Shown: positions 55,129 through 64,000, numbered from the stretch's first letter. The stretch is 64,000 nt of DNA from Vogesella indigofera (GCF_003633895.1 NZ_RBID01000011.1:735756-799755); one strand, 5' to 3'. Program-made: numbers and translations. Notes: generated from the letters alone by a model not told the origin.

Positions 55129-56510
55129 GGCAGCGCCTTTCCCTGACGGCACGGCTGACCCTGCTCTACGCGCTGGTTTCCGTGCTGCTGCTGACCGGGC
55201 TGGGCGTGCTGGTCGGCGTGATGATGGACCGCCACTTTGCCGAGCAGGATGCCGACGACCTGCGCGACAAGCTGGGGCTGATCCGCGAGGTGATGAGCAC
55301 TTCGCCCGATATCGCCACGCTGGCCGACCGGCTGGACGACGTGGTACACAACCACCGCGACCTGTACGTGCAATTGCAGCGGCTGGGCTACCCGGTGTAT
55401 GCCTCCCAATCCCCGGCGGCGTTCCACTTCCCCGCCGTCGATGCGGCCGCGAACCGGCAGATGGTGAGCTGGCAGTACGGCAACGCCAACTATCATGGCA
55501 TGTGCAGTAGCGGCAGACTGGCCGACGGTGGTCGCACCGAGCTGACCATCTGTGCAGCGATCGACACCGGACGGCATGAGCATTTCATGCAGATGATAGG
55601 CCGGTCACTGGCGGTCTACATCCTGCTGTCGGCACTGCTGGGCGGCGTGCTGGCCTGGTGGGTGGCGCACAACGGTCTGGCGCCGCTGCGCGCCATGAAG
55701 GCCAGGGCGCAAGCCATTACCGGACAGCAACTGGATACCCAGATGCCGGTGGCGTCGGTACCGCCGGAAATGGCCGACCTGGCCGAATCGCTGAATGCCA
55801 TGCTGCGCCGGCTGCAGGAGGATTTTCGGAAGCTGTCGGAGTTTTCCTCCGACCTCGCACATGAGTTGCGCACCCCGATCAGCAACCTGCTCACCGAGAC
55901 CCAGGTCGCCATTGCCCAGCCACGCAGCGCCGACGAATACCGCGACATCCTGGCTTCCAATGCCGAGGAGTTCCAGCGACTGGCGCGCACGGTGTCGGAC
56001 ATGCTGTTCCTGGCCAAGGCCGAGCACGGACTAGTGCTGCCCAGTCGCGAGCGGATTGCCATCGAGGACGAAGTGGCGGCGCTGCTGGAGTTCTACGATG
56101 CGCTGGCGGAAGAAAAAGCCATCCGTCTGCAGCAAAGCGGCAGCGGCCAGTTGCTGGGAGACAGGCTGATGCTGCGCCGTGCGCTGAGCAACCTGCTCTC
56201 CAATGCGCTGCGTCATGCCCCGGCCGGCAGCGTGGTGACTATCGACATCGCGCAGCAGGATGATGGCAGCACGGTACGGGTGTGCAATGCCGGCAGCGGC
56301 ATACCTCCGGAGCAACTGCCACGGCTGTTCGACCGCTTCTTCCGCGCCGATCCTGCCCGCGTGGCCGGTGAATCCGATGGCGCCGGGCTGGGGCTGGCCA
56401 TCACCCGCTCGATTGCAGAAGTGCACGGTGGCCGCGTCAGCGTTACCTCCGTCGACAACAGCACCTGCTTCACGCTGTGGTTTCCCGCTCAGTCGCCGGT
56501 TGCGGGGTGA
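55125..56510 (+). CDS. copS: Copper-sensing histidine kinase (CopS/CusS family)
   Basis: A 461-residue heavy-metal sensor kinase. Two membrane helices (about 11-33 and 159-183) enclose a periplasmic sensor with HGMCSSG and H/M residues in [15 protein letters not shown], HisKA with His246 ([13 protein letters not shown]) and ATPase (GAGLGLAI) domains follow. It detects periplasmic copper or silver and phosphorylates CopR. It is coupled to copR by ATGA and overlaps the 3' end of convergent cueR by 22 bp. Confidence 0.93.
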   Translation: MRQRLSLTARLTLLYALVSVLLLTGLGVLVGVMMDRHFAEQDADDLRDKLGLIREVMSTSPDIATLADRLDDVVHNHRDLYVQLQRLGYPVYASQSPAAFHFPAVDAAANRQMVSWQYGNANYHGMCSSGRLADGGRTELTICAAIDTGRHEHFMQMIGRSLAVYILLSALLGGVLAWWVAHNGLAPLRAMKARAQAITGQQLDTQMPVASVPPEMADLAESLNAMLRRLQEDFRKLSEFSSDLAHELRTPISNLLTETQVAIAQPRSADEYRDILASNAEEFQRLARTVSDMLFLAKAEHGLVLPSRERIAIEDEVAALLEFYDALAEEKAIRLQQSGSGQLLGDRLMLRRALSNLLSNALRHAPAGSVVTIDIAQQDDGSTVRVCNAGSGIPPEQLPRLFDRFFRADPARVAGESDGAGLGLAITRSIAEVHGGRVSVTSVDNSTCFTLWFPAQSPVAG

Positions 56511-56932
56511 GCCGTATCCGCATGGTGGGCACACTGCCCGCCATGGCCGTCGGCCAGCCCCTGCAGGATGGGGCAGTCCGGCCGGCTGTCGCCGGAGCAG
56601 GCATCGGCCAGAGTCTGCAGGGTATTGCGCATGTCGCTCAGTGCCCGGATGCGTTCGTCCAGCTCGGCGATATGGCTTGCGGCCAACCTTTTGACATCGC
56701 CACTGGCGCGGCCGGTGTCCTGCCATAGCGACAGCAGCACCCGAATCTGCTCCAGCGGAAAGCCCAGGTTGCGCGCCTGGCGGATGAAACGCAGCAGGTG
56801 CACCTCGCGCTCGCTGTATTGCCGGTAACCCGCTTGCGTGCGCTGGCCCGGCGCAATCAGGCCGATGCTTTCGTAGTGGCGGACCATCTTGGCGGAAACG
56901 CCGCTGGCAGCAGCGGCCTGGCCGATATTCAT
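56489..56932 (-). CDS. cueR: CueR, MerR-family Cu(I) sensor
   Basis: A 147-residue MerR-type activator. The winged helix (MNIGQAAAASGVSAKMVRHYESIGLI) and dimer helix are followed by metal ligands Cys112 and Cys120 (ACSGDSRPDC), the same numbering as E. coli CueR. It has a longer C-terminal tail with extra Cys and His ([13 protein letters not shown]). It senses cytoplasmic Cu(I)/Ag(I) and twists promoters with long spacers, two of which are at copA and copZ. A 12-mer copy (56679-56690) is inside. Confidence 0.94.
   Translation of the reverse strand: MNIGQAAAASGVSAKMVRHYESIGLIAPGQRTQAGYRQYSEREVHLLRFIRQARNLGFPLEQIRVLLSLWQDTGRASGDVKRLAASHIAELDERIRALSDMRNTLQTLADACSGDSRPDCPILQGLADGHGGQCAHHADTAHPATGD
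56679..56690 (+). repeat. Dispersed 12-mer copy inside cueR
   Basis: Exact copy flanked as TT-12mer-TT, antisense to cueR. Confidence 0.7.
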
Positions 56933-56994
56933 GCTTCGCTCCTCTTTTTATGACCAAGGGTATGACACAGGCGGGCCATGTGGCCCGCCTTGGT

Positions 56995-59385
56995 TTAATG
57001 CTGCTTGGCCGGTCGCCAGCGACGCAGCAGCAGCGCATTGGATACCACGCTGACGCTGGACAGCGCCATGGCCGCCCCGGCGACAATGGGGCTGAGCATG
57101 CCCAGCGCCGCCAGCGGGATGCCTACCAGGTTAAAGATAAATGCCCAGAACAGGTTCTGCCGGATCTTGCCGTAGGTCAGACGGGAGATGACAACCGCCT
57201 GCGCCACCAGCGTGGGGTCGCCACGCATCAGTGTTACCCCCGCCGCCTGCATGGCCACATCGGTACCGGTACCCATGGCCATGCCGACATCGGCCGCCGC
57301 CAGCGCCGGCGCATCGTTGACCCCGTCGCCCACCATGGCGACGCGACTGCCATCCTGGCGCAGGCGGGCGATATGGCCGGCCTTGTCCGCGGGCAGCACC
57401 TCGGCAATCACCTCGTCGATGCTCAATGCGTCCGCCACCTGGCGTGCCGCCGCACGGTTGTCGCCGGAGATCATCACACTGCGGATACCCAGTGCATGCA
57501 ACTGGCTGATGGCGGCTGTCGCAGCCGGTTTGACACTGTCCCCGAAGGACAGCATGCCCAGCAGTTTGCCGTCGCCGGCACGCGCCAGCCAGGACACGGT
57601 GCGGCCCAGCAGCTCTTCCTCCTGCTGGAAGCTGTGCATCGACGACAGGCTGATGCCGTGCTCCTGCATCAGCCGCTGATTGCCGAGTAGATATTCCACG
57701 CCATCCACCTGCCCGCGCAGCCCGCGCCCCGGCAGTGCCTGCAATTGCGCCACCCGGCTCACGGGAGCCTTCGGCAGTGCCTGCAGCACGGCCTTGGCCA
57801 GCGGGTGCTCGCTGCCCTGCTGCAGGCTGGCGGCCAGCTGCAGCAGCTGCTGTTCGTCGCCGCTGACCGCAACGGTATGCATCAGCTTGGGCTTGCCCTC
57901 GGTCAGGGTGCCGGTCTTGTCGAAGGCGACGACCTGTACGCCATGTGCCAGCTCCAGCGCCTCGGCGTCCTTGATCAGGATGCCGTGCCGTGCCGCCACG
58001 CCAGTACCGGCCATGATGGCTGTCGGCGTGGCCAGACCCAGCGCACAGGGACAGGCAATCACCAGCACGGCAACGGCATTGAGAATCGCTTGCTCGATAT
58101 CGCCGCTGAACCACCACCAGCCCACCAGCGTCAGCACGGCGATCAGCAGCACCACCGGCACGAACACCGCGCTCACCCGGTCCACCAGCCGCTGCACCGG
58201 CGCCTTGCCGGCCTGGGCATCCTCCACCATGCGGATGATGCGGGCCAGGGTGCTGTCCTCGCCCAGCGCACGGGTTTCCACCAGCAGCAGGCCGTCGTGG
58301 TTGATGGCACCACCGGTCACGCTATCGCCGGCCTGCTTGCTGACCGGCAGGCTCTCGCCGGTGAGCATGGATTCATCCAGCTGGCTGCTGCCTTCACGGA
58401 TGACGCCATCGACGGCCACCCGCTCGCCCGGACGCACCACCACCAGGTCGCCCAGTCGCACCTGCTGCAATGGCAGATCGACATCGACGCCATCGCGGCG
58501 CACGCGAGCCGTGGCCGGACGCAGCGCCTGCAATGCCCGGATGGCGGCAGAGGTCTGCTGCTTGGCGCGTGCTTCCAGCCATTTGCCCAGCAGCACCAGG
58601 GTGATGACCACCGCCGACGCCTCGAAATACAGATGCCCGCCACCATGGTCGGCATGCAGCCACCACTGGTACAGCGACAGGCCGTAGGCCGCGCTGGTGC
58701 CGATGGCTACCAGCAAGTCCATATTGCCGCTGCGCGCCTGCAGCGCCTTCCAGCCGGCGCGATAGAAGCGCGCGCCCAGCCAGAACTGCACCGGGGTCGC
58801 CAGCACAAACTGCAGCCAGGCCGGCAGCATCCAGTGCTCGCCGAACAGCTCGCCGAACATCGGCAACACCAGCGGCAGCGACAGCAAGGCCGCCACCGCC
58901 ACCGGCCACCACGGCACATGGTGCGTTACTGGTGCAGTTTGTGCCTGCTCGCGGATGCTGGCCTGGTAGCCAGCTTTGGCTACCGCCGCCAGCAGCAGCG
59001 CATTGTCACCACCAGCCGGCCAGCTGACGCGGGCGGTTTCCGTGGCCAGGTTGACACTGGCGGCAGTCACGCCGGGAACGGCCAGCAGGGCTTTCTCCAC
59101 CCGGCTGACGCAGCTGGCACAGGTCATGCCGCGGATTTCCAGCTGCACCGTGTCGCTACCAACCTGGTAGCCGGCACGCGCGATGGCGGCATGGGCCGCC
59201 GCCAGCGCGAAATGTGGCTCGGTATGCAGGGTAACGGTCTCGGTGGCAAGGTTGACGCTGGCCGCCTGGATGCCCGGCACTTGGTGCAGGGCCTTCTCCA
59301 CGCGGGAAACACAGCTGGCGCAAGTCATGCCCAGCACGGGAAAGCGCAGGGTCTGGCTGGCAGCAACAGAAGTAGAACGGGACAT
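56995..59385 (-). CDS. copA: CopA-type Cu(I) exporting P1B ATPase with two HMA domains
   Basis: A 796-residue copper exporter. Two N-terminal HMA domains carry GMTCASC (Cys22/Cys25 and Cys89/Cys92). Core: TGESLPV, CPC in [38 protein letters not shown] and the terminal [17 protein letters not shown]. It removes cytoplasmic Cu(I). A CueR-type promoter lies upstream (59418-59448). Its HMA architecture differs from the YHS-type ATPase at 46568-48934, so the island has two non-redundant pumps. Confidence 0.96.
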   Translation of the reverse strand: MSRSTSVAASQTLRFPVLGMTCASCVSRVEKALHQVPGIQAASVNLATETVTLHTEPHFALAAAHAAIARAGYQVGSDTVQLEIRGMTCASCVSRVEKALLAVPGVTAASVNLATETARVSWPAGGDNALLLAAVAKAGYQASIREQAQTAPVTHHVPWWPVAVAALLSLPLVLPMFGELFGEHWMLPAWLQFVLATPVQFWLGARFYRAGWKALQARSGNMDLLVAIGTSAAYGLSLYQWWLHADHGGGHLYFEASAVVITLVLLGKWLEARAKQQTSAAIRALQALRPATARVRRDGVDVDLPLQQVRLGDLVVVRPGERVAVDGVIREGSSQLDESMLTGESLPVSKQAGDSVTGGAINHDGLLLVETRALGEDSTLARIIRMVEDAQAGKAPVQRLVDRVSAVFVPVVLLIAVLTLVGWWWFSGDIEQAILNAVAVLVIACPCALGLATPTAIMAGTGVAARHGILIKDAEALELAHGVQVVAFDKTGTLTEGKPKLMHTVAVSGDEQQLLQLAASLQQGSEHPLAKAVLQALPKAPVSRVAQLQALPGRGLRGQVDGVEYLLGNQRLMQEHGISLSSMHSFQQEEELLGRTVSWLARAGDGKLLGMLSFGDSVKPAATAAISQLHALGIRSVMISGDNRAAARQVADALSIDEVIAEVLPADKAGHIARLRQDGSRVAMVGDGVNDAPALAAADVGMAMGTGTDVAMQAAGVTLMRGDPTLVAQAVVISRLTYGKIRQNLFWAFIFNLVGIPLAALGMLSPIVAGAAMALSSVSVVSNALLLRRWRPAKQH

Positions 59386-59417
59386 GATACTGACTCCTTT
59401 AACGGGGTTGTGAATTC

Positions 59418-59448
59418 AGCATCGGCCTTCCCATCATGGGAAGGTCAA
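59418..59448 (-). promoter_or_regulatory. CueR-dependent promoter of copA
   Basis: On the minus strand: -35 TTGACC, a 19-bp spacer and -10 GATGCT. The dyad CCTTCCCATGATGGGAAGG (59426-59444) fills the spacer. The overlong 19-bp spacer and this dyad are the hallmark of MerR/CueR promoters. Confidence 0.9.
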
Positions 59449-59497
59449 GTCCTATTTTTGGAAAATCGAATCAATAGCGGCAGCGCTCAAAAAGCAA

Positions 59498-59523
59498 CAT
59501 GCCCCTGTGGAGGCAGGGGCATG
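59498..59523 (-). terminator. Terminator after copZ
   Basis: CATGCCCCTG and CAGGGGCATG form a 10-bp stem with a 6-nt loop; TTTTT follows shortly on the minus strand. Confidence 0.75.
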
Positions 59524-59538
59524 CGGGGGCGGGAGCGC

Positions 59539-59736
59539 TTACGCCGGCCGGGCCGGATAGCCCATCTCGGTCAGCAACTCGCAGACGGTCTGCAGCGCTT
59601 CGTCGGTATGGATACTGGCGCGGCCACTGGTGCGGTCGATATCCACCGATGCCTGGTTATCCAGATCCTTCAGCGCCTGGTTGATCTTGGCGACACAGCT
59701 GCCGCAACCGATATTGTCTACTTGCAGGGTATACAT
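59539..59736 (-). CDS. copZ: CopZ-like copper chaperone
   Basis: A 65-residue single HMA domain. Metal ligands Cys11 and Cys14 lie in NIGCGSCVAKI, a variant of the usual MxCxxC in which Met is Ile. It hands Cu(I) to CopA and CueR. It has its own CueR-type promoter (59781-59811), separated from copA by a terminator, so the two are co-regulated but separately transcribed. Confidence 0.9.
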   Translation of the reverse strand: MYTLQVDNIGCGSCVAKINQALKDLDNQASVDIDRTSGRASIHTDEALQTVCELLTEMGYPARPA

Positions 59737-59756
59737 GGCATGTCCTTCGCAATGAT

Positions 59757-59768
59757 GCGGCCAACCTT
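59757..59768 (+). repeat. Dispersed 12-mer copy in the copZ leader
   Basis: Exact copy flanked as AT-12mer-GG, between the CueR promoter and the copZ start, hence in the copZ 5' UTR. Confidence 0.7.
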
Positions 59769-59780
59769 GGCCGTACATGC

Positions 59781-59811
59781 AGTCTGGACCTTGCCACGAT
59801 GGCAAGGTCAA
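59781..59811 (-). promoter_or_regulatory. CueR-dependent promoter of copZ
   Basis: On the minus strand: TTGACC, 19-bp spacer, CAGACT. The dyad CCTTGCCATCGTGGCAAGG (59789-59807) matches the copA dyad in design. Confidence 0.88.
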
Positions 59812-59903
59812 TAGGCCATGTCCGGATTTGTTGCGGACACAAACGGTGACTACATACGTGACTGGTTGATTGAACTGAACTGCCCGGGAGCCGGGGCCGG
59901 CTA

Positions 59904-60797
59904 TCAGTCTTTTCGGATGTGTTGCGCTAGGTAGTCGATCAGCAGGCGCACCGCCGGCAGCTGCCCGCGTCGTGACGGGAACACGGCATGGATGATGCCG
60001 CCGCTGGGCGCCCAGCCCGGCATGATGTCCACCAGCCTGCCCTGCCGCAGATCCTCTTCCACTACCATGCAGGGCAGCTGCACCATACCGACACCGGATA
60101 GCGCTGCCTGTCGCAGGGCGGTCATGTCGTCAGTGATGTAGCGCGGCTGGTGCCTGATCCGGGCCTCCTGCCCCTCGGGCCCCTGCAAGTGCCAGACATG
60201 ATCGCGCGGTGGCCCCCAATCCAGGCTGGGCAGCCCGGCAAGGTCGGCGGGATGCTTCGGTAGCTCTCGTTCCAGGAGAAAGCCAGGGCAGGCCACCAGC
60301 CGCTGCGGGCTTTCCGCCAGTACCCGCATCACCAGGTCGCTGTTATCCAGTGGCGGGAAGCGCACCCTCAGCGCGATGTCCAGTCTTTCGCCCAGCAGAT
60401 CCACGCGGCGGTTACTGGCTTCCAGGTGAATCTGCACTTTGGGGTGTGCCGCCATGAAGCGGCAGACCAGCTCGCTTATGCGATATTCCAGCAGAGCGGT
60501 CGGACAGCTCATGCGCACAATGCCCTGCGGTTCAGCGTGCTGGCGCAGCATGACTTCGCGTGCCGCCTCCGCCTCTACCAGCACCGCTACACAATGCTGG
60601 TAAAACTCCTTCCCTGTTTCCGTTACCGAGAAGTGCCGAGTAGAACGCTGCAGCAGCCTTACGCCGTATTTCTCCTCCAGTGCTGAGATACGCCGGCTCA
60701 GCTTGGATTTCGGCATCTGCAAGGCACGCCCTGCAGGGGAGAAGCCGCCGTGCTCTACCACTTTCACAAAGTAATAGAGGTCGTTCAGGTCATCCAT
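59904..60797 (-). CDS. LysR-family regulator beside a pirin gene
   Basis: A 297-residue LysR-type regulator: winged helix at 3-62 (LNDLYYFVKVVEHGGFSPAGRALQMPKSKLSRRISALEEKYGVRLLQRSTR) and a substrate-binding domain with YRISELVCRFMAAHPKVQIHLEASNRRVDL. It belongs to the DsdC/AaeR-like subgroup often divergent from pirin genes. It probably controls the divergent pirin and ycaC-like genes in response to a small electrophile or aromatic compound (inference from context). Confidence 0.9.
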   Translation of the reverse strand: MDDLNDLYYFVKVVEHGGFSPAGRALQMPKSKLSRRISALEEKYGVRLLQRSTRHFSVTETGKEFYQHCVAVLVEAEAAREVMLRQHAEPQGIVRMSCPTALLEYRISELVCRFMAAHPKVQIHLEASNRRVDLLGERLDIALRVRFPPLDNSDLVMRVLAESPQRLVACPGFLLERELPKHPADLAGLPSLDWGPPRDHVWHLQGPEGQEARIRHQPRYITDDMTALRQAALSGVGMVQLPCMVVEEDLRQGRLVDIMPGWAPSGGIIHAVFPSRRGQLPAVRLLIDYLAQHIRKD

Positions 60798-60809
60798 AGT
60801 CGTTCCTTT

Positions 60810-60842
60810 GGTAGAACACTGTCGGCATTTTACGGCTCTACC
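60810..60842. promoter_or_regulatory. Candidate LysR operator
   Basis: GGTAGA (60810-60815) and TCTACC (60837-60842) form an inverted repeat with a 21-bp gap, in the 95-bp region between the divergent LysR and pirin genes. Confidence 0.45.
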
Positions 60843-60892
60843 GGACTGTTTGTTGTGCCGATAAGCTGAAAAAAACAGTCAGGAGGTAGGGC

Positions 60893-61762
60893 ATGAAACC
60901 CGTACTTGGTATCTACAGTGCGCCGCAGACCCACTGGGTGGGTGATGGCTTCCCGGTGCGTACCCTATTTTCCTATCAATCACTGGGGCAGCACCTCAGT
61001 CCGTTCTTGTTGCTCGATCTGGCCGGGCCGGCTGTATTTTCGCCATCCGAACGACGCCGGGGCGTGGGGCAGCATCCCCACCGTGGCTTTGAAACGGTGA
61101 CCATCGTCTACCAGGGGGAACTGGAGCATCGCGACTCCGTCGGCGGTGGCGGCTTGATCGGGCCGGGTGATGTGCAGTGGATGACGGCAGGGGCTGGCAT
61201 CCTGCATGAGGAGTTCCACTCGGCGGCCTTCACACATGGAGGTGGCACGCTGGAAATGGCGCAGCTGTGGGTGAATCTGCCCGCTCGCCACAAGATGGCG
61301 CCCCCGGCTTACCAGACTATCCTGAATCAGGACATTCCAGCTCTGCCCCTACCGCAAGAGGCTGGTAGCGTGCGACTGATCGCCGGTGGGTTCGCTGGCC
61401 ATGTTGGGCCGGCACGCACTTTCAGCGCGATGGATGTATGGGATGTGCGCCTGCACAAGAACAGGCAGGCCAACTTGCCGCTGCACAACGGCAGGAGTGC
61501 CGCCATTGTCGTGTTGCGAGGCTTGGTGCGCTTGGGCGGCAGTATCGTCGGCGACGGGCAATGGGCCCTGCTCGGGCCAAATGGCGACGATGTGCAGATC
61601 GAGGCAGATGTCGACAGCATCCTGCTGCTGCTGAGTGGCGAACCGTTGAATGAACCGATTGCCGGCCACGGTCCCTTCGTGATGAACAGCGATGAAGAAA
61701 TCCGGCAGGCCTTCCAGGACTTGCACCTAGGCGTGTTCGGCCAGATTGCTGGACCAAGCTGA
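60893..61762 (+). CDS. Pirin-family protein
   Basis: A 289-residue bicupin. The N-terminal metal site is intact: HPHRGFETVT (His61, His63), then the His and Glu ligands expected in LEHRDS and GILHEEFH. Bacterial pirins bind iron and some act as quercetin dioxygenases or redox regulators. AGGAGG lies before the ATG. It is likely co-transcribed with the YcaC-like gene 73 bp downstream. Confidence 0.9.
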   Translation: MKPVLGIYSAPQTHWVGDGFPVRTLFSYQSLGQHLSPFLLLDLAGPAVFSPSERRRGVGQHPHRGFETVTIVYQGELEHRDSVGGGGLIGPGDVQWMTAGAGILHEEFHSAAFTHGGGTLEMAQLWVNLPARHKMAPPAYQTILNQDIPALPLPQEAGSVRLIAGGFAGHVGPARTFSAMDVWDVRLHKNRQANLPLHNGRSAAIVVLRGLVRLGGSIVGDGQWALLGPNGDDVQIEADVDSILLLLSGEPLNEPIAGHGPFVMNSDEEIRQAFQDLHLGVFGQIAGPS

Positions 61763-61835
61763 AACTGTTGCCTAGCGTGTTTACCCCGTGTGCTGGCAGC
61801 CAGCCGGTGCATCTTGTTAACTAAAGGAGCATGTA

Positions 61836-62462
61836 ATGACTACCCCCTATACCCGTCTTGATAAGAACAATGCTGCCGTACTGCTGGTGGATCACCAAGC
61901 AGGCCTGTTGTCGCTTGTGCGCGATATCGATCCGGACAAGTTCAAGAACAATGTGCTGGCACTGGGCGATCTGGCCAAGTACTTCAATCTACCCACCATC
62001 CTGACCACCAGTTTCGAAAGCGGGCCGAACGGCCCGTTGGTGCCGGAGCTTAAAGAGCAGTTCCCGGAGGCCCCCTACATCGCCCGCCCAGGACAGATCA
62101 ATGCTTGGGACAACGAGGATTTCGTGAAGGCGGTGAAGGCCACCGGCAAGAAGCAGCTCATCATCGCCGGCGTGGTTACCGAGGTGTGCGTTGCATTTCC
62201 GGCTCTGTCGGCACTGGCCGAGGGCTTCGAGGTATTCATCGTCACCGATGCCTCCGGCACCTTCAACGAGATCACCCGCCATGCTGCCTGGGAGCGCATG
62301 GCGGGCGCCGGTGCCCAGTTGATGACCTGGTTCGGCGTGGCGTGCGAGCTGCATCGCGACTGGCGCAATGATGTGGAAGGGCTGGGCGCGCTGTTTTCCA
62401 ACCACATTCCGGATTACCGCAATCTGATTACCAGCTACACCACGCTGACCGCGGCCAGATAA
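61836..62462 (+). CDS. YcaC-like isochorismatase-family hydrolase
   Basis: A 208-residue protein, the exact length of E. coli YcaC. The putative triad is at matching positions: Asp19 (LLVDHQAG), Arg84 (YIARPGQINAW) and Cys118 (GVVTEVCVAFPAL). YcaC is an octameric cysteine hydrolase of unknown substrate. AAAGGAG precedes the ATG. It forms a unit with pirin and the LysR regulator, suggesting a detoxification role. Confidence 0.92.
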   Translation: MTTPYTRLDKNNAAVLLVDHQAGLLSLVRDIDPDKFKNNVLALGDLAKYFNLPTILTTSFESGPNGPLVPELKEQFPEAPYIARPGQINAWDNEDFVKAVKATGKKQLIIAGVVTEVCVAFPALSALAEGFEVFIVTDASGTFNEITRHAAWERMAGAGAQLMTWFGVACELHRDWRNDVEGLGALFSNHIPDYRNLITSYTTLTAAR

Positions 62463-62770
62463 GGCGAGGTTGGTAGCAACCCGTGGCCGGGGCTAGAACG
62501 TGTTCTCACGCTAGCCCTAGCTTGGTTGCGCCTTACACTTACTGGAGCGCGTTGATCTGATTGTGCTGTACGAATCTGGGCAGTCCAGACGCCTTAAGTT
62601 AACGATCACAGGGAACAGACCAGACTGCCGCTTGGGAAAATTGAGCAACCGATTGCAGACGGTCACAGTTGGCTGATGGTGTCTGGGCGTGGTCGATACA
62701 CTCAGCAATCGTAGTCAGGATTTTGCGAGTCGTAACACGCATAGTGCTTCCCATGGACAGAGGAAGACAG
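62463..62770. other. 308-bp intergenic region with hairpin
   Basis: GGGCTAG (62491-62497) and CTAGCCC (62512-62518) can pair around a 14-nt loop containing AACGTGTTCTCACG, which faintly resembles the ends of the 150-bp repeat. It may terminate the ycaC-like gene. Nothing else gene-like is seen before the AraC-type gene. Confidence 0.5.
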
Positions 62771-63637
62771 ATGAACGAACTTCGGACAACGGCGTACGCG
62801 GCACGATTAGGCAAGGTACTCGACTATATCGAGGCACACCTGGGCGAAGCGCTGACCGTGGAACGACTTAGCCGGGTCGCCAACTTCTCCAAGTTCCATT
62901 TTCACCGGCAATTCGCCGACTACATCGGCACCAGCGTAGCTCGATACGTCCTGCTGCTGCGGCTGCGGCGAGCTTCACAACAGCTCGCCTTCGACCGTGG
63001 CGCCAAGATCATCGACATCGCCCTGGAAGCCGGTTTCGAGAACCCGGAATCGTTTAGCCGCGCTTTCAGGAACACCTTCGGCCAGTCGCCCTCCCAATTC
63101 AGGAAGCAACCGGACTGGGAGTCCTGGCACGAGCGCTACCGGTTCCGATTACCAGAAAGGAATCAATCCGTGCAGGTCGAGATCGTCAATTTCGAGACTA
63201 CCCGTGTCGCCGCGCTAGAACATCACGGTCCCACCCAGAGGGTCAACGACTCTGTTGCCCAATTCATTGCTTGGCGCAAGGAAAGCGGCCTTTCACCCAG
63301 ACAGAGCAGCCGTAGCTTCGGCATCGCCTACGACAACCCGGATACCACCGAGCCCGCACAATTCCGCTTCGACATCTGTGGCGAGGTGACAGCCGAGGTC
63401 CCGTCCAACCCCCAGGGGGTGGTGTTGAAGACCATACCCGGCGGTCGTTGCGCCCGGGTGCGGCATCACGGCTCCCACACCCGGATTGGCGAAAGCATCT
63501 ACCCGCTCTATCGGAATTGGCTGCCCGAAAGCGGCGAAGAATTGCGCGACTTTCCGCTCTATTTCCATTACCTGAACTTGATGCCGGAAACGCCAGAGAA
63601 TGAGCTGGTGACGGATATCTACTTGCCATTGAAATAA
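62771..63637 (+). CDS. AraC-family regulator with GyrI-like effector domain
   Basis: A 288-residue regulator of the Rob/TetD design. Residues 10-112 contain two helix-turn-helix motifs (LTVERLSRVANFSKFHFHRQF; IIDIALEAGFENPESFSRAFRNTFGQSPSQFR). Residues 135-288 are a GyrI-like ligand-binding domain (VEIVNFETTRVAALEHHGP, ending LVTDIYLPLK). Such proteins bind amphipathic drugs and switch on efflux or stress genes. AGGA lies before the chosen ATG; one further upstream gives six more residues. Confidence 0.9.
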   Translation: MNELRTTAYAARLGKVLDYIEAHLGEALTVERLSRVANFSKFHFHRQFADYIGTSVARYVLLLRLRRASQQLAFDRGAKIIDIALEAGFENPESFSRAFRNTFGQSPSQFRKQPDWESWHERYRFRLPERNQSVQVEIVNFETTRVAALEHHGPTQRVNDSVAQFIAWRKESGLSPRQSSRSFGIAYDNPDTTEPAQFRFDICGEVTAEVPSNPQGVVLKTIPGGRCARVRHHGSHTRIGESIYPLYRNWLPESGEELRDFPLYFHYLNLMPETPENELVTDIYLPLK

Positions 63638-63975
63638 CGGATAAAACGTCTCCCAAAGCTAGGATGGAGCCGGACAACAGGTCTACCATGGCTAAGATGT
63701 CCTGTTGAAAGGCGCTGAGCGACCCGTATAAATACTTTCAGAAAGGTCGCTCAGTACGACTCACTGGCCACGGGCCGCTAAGCGATACATTACTGACTGA
63801 AATGCCTCACTGATCGAATGGCGGCAAAGGCCGATCCGCAGCTTCCTCCTCGCCGTATTGCGTAGCCACCAATAATCAGACTCCTTTCCACTGAAAAGGA
63901 GTCTGTGATCTGCACCCCTTAGGTCTTACCAATCAAAAGTAGAGAGAAGTCCGTCACTGAAGGAGAATGACGGAC
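63638..63975. other. 338-bp region with two hairpins before an IS end
   Basis: No gene is visible. CTGAGCGACC (63715-63724) and GGTCGCTCAG (63745-63754) pair over 10 bp around a 20-nt loop. CAGACTCCTTT and AAAGGAGTCTG (63877-63905) pair over 11 bp. The sequence becomes less GC-rich here, as expected at a mobile-element border. Confidence 0.5.
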
Positions 63976-64000
63976 ATGAAGAAGAGCAGATTCACAGAAG
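63910..64000 (+). mobile_element. Left end of an IS3-family insertion sequence (cut by window edge)
   Basis: The leader (ACCAATCAAAAGTAGAGAGAA followed by GTCCGTC and GAAGGAGAATG) and the first residues of its OrfA are typical of IS3-family elements of the IS407-like kind. The exact left terminus could not be fixed; it is within about 63900-63925. The rest lies outside the window. Confidence 0.7.
63976..64000 (+). CDS. IS3-family transposase OrfA, first 8 residues
   Basis: The visible start MKKSRFTE is the common N-terminus of IS3-family OrfA proteins, which bind the IS ends. GAAGGAG lies upstream at 63959-63965. The gene continues beyond the window. Confidence 0.72.

Overview
The window is GC-rich DNA from a Gram-negative bacterium. 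Cys-type SelD plus MnmH, an E. coli-like divergent lysR/lysA pair, NdvB, a PF10136 membrane protein and YajQ fit a betaproteobacterium, most likely of the Neisseriales/Chromobacteriaceae (for example Vogesella or Chromobacterium relatives). The taxonomic call is inference from gene content. No rRNA or tRNA gene, CRISPR array or replication origin was seen.

Layout. 0-10 kb: a TFIIB-type zinc-ribbon protein, a PQQ sugar-dehydrogenase-like protein, and a complete kdp potassium uptake operon (small ORF-kdpF-kdpA-kdpB-kdpC-kdpD-kdpE) with a KdpE-like operator. 10-21 kb: cupin, ferredoxin-NADP reductase coupled to a truncated globin behind an NsrR-like site, a PF10136 membrane protein, lysR/lysA, divergent selD/mnmH whose start codons overlap, a diguanylate cyclase and a CHAP amidase. 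21-31.7 kb: many short envelope or stress genes (BON lipoprotein, two CsbD proteins, DUF5670, DUF3309, collagen-like lipoprotein, desaturase, OmpA, glycine zipper, phospholipase D-like lipoprotein, DUF5329). 31.8-40.7 kb: one giant gene for an NdvB-type cyclic beta-glucan synthetase. 41-43.3 kb: GST, YajQ, cold-shock/DUF1294 and DUF2788 proteins.

43.3-44.66 kb is the broken end of a Tn554-like element (partial tyrosine recombinase plus a TnpC-like protein), fused to a truncated beta-propeller gene. From there to about 59.8 kb lies a copper/silver resistance island: a YHS-type P1B ATPase with small membrane proteins, cytochrome c, CusF, cupredoxin, multicopper oxidase, a TolC-like protein, a CopRS-type two-component system, CueR, a two-HMA CopA ATPase and a CopZ-like chaperone. 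Two regulatory layers are visible: CueR dyads with 19-bp spacers before copA and copZ, and a cop-box-like dyad between the oxidase operon and copRS. 59.9-64 kb holds LysR/pirin, a YcaC-like hydrolase, an AraC-GyrI regulator and the start of an IS3-family element at the right edge.

The most unusual signal is a dispersed 12-mer, GCGGCCAACCTT, with 18 exact copies (12 on the plus strand, 6 on the minus) plus CGTT and CCCT variants. Chance predicts far below one copy. Four exact pairs form inverted repeats at gene ends, two of them T-tract terminators, while other copies lie inside reading frames. This is how DNA uptake sequences behave in Neisseria and Pasteurellaceae, but the sequence is different. 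A second repeat family of 145-150 bp has terminal inverted repeats; its two copies abut the stop codons of two unrelated genes in the same relative orientation.
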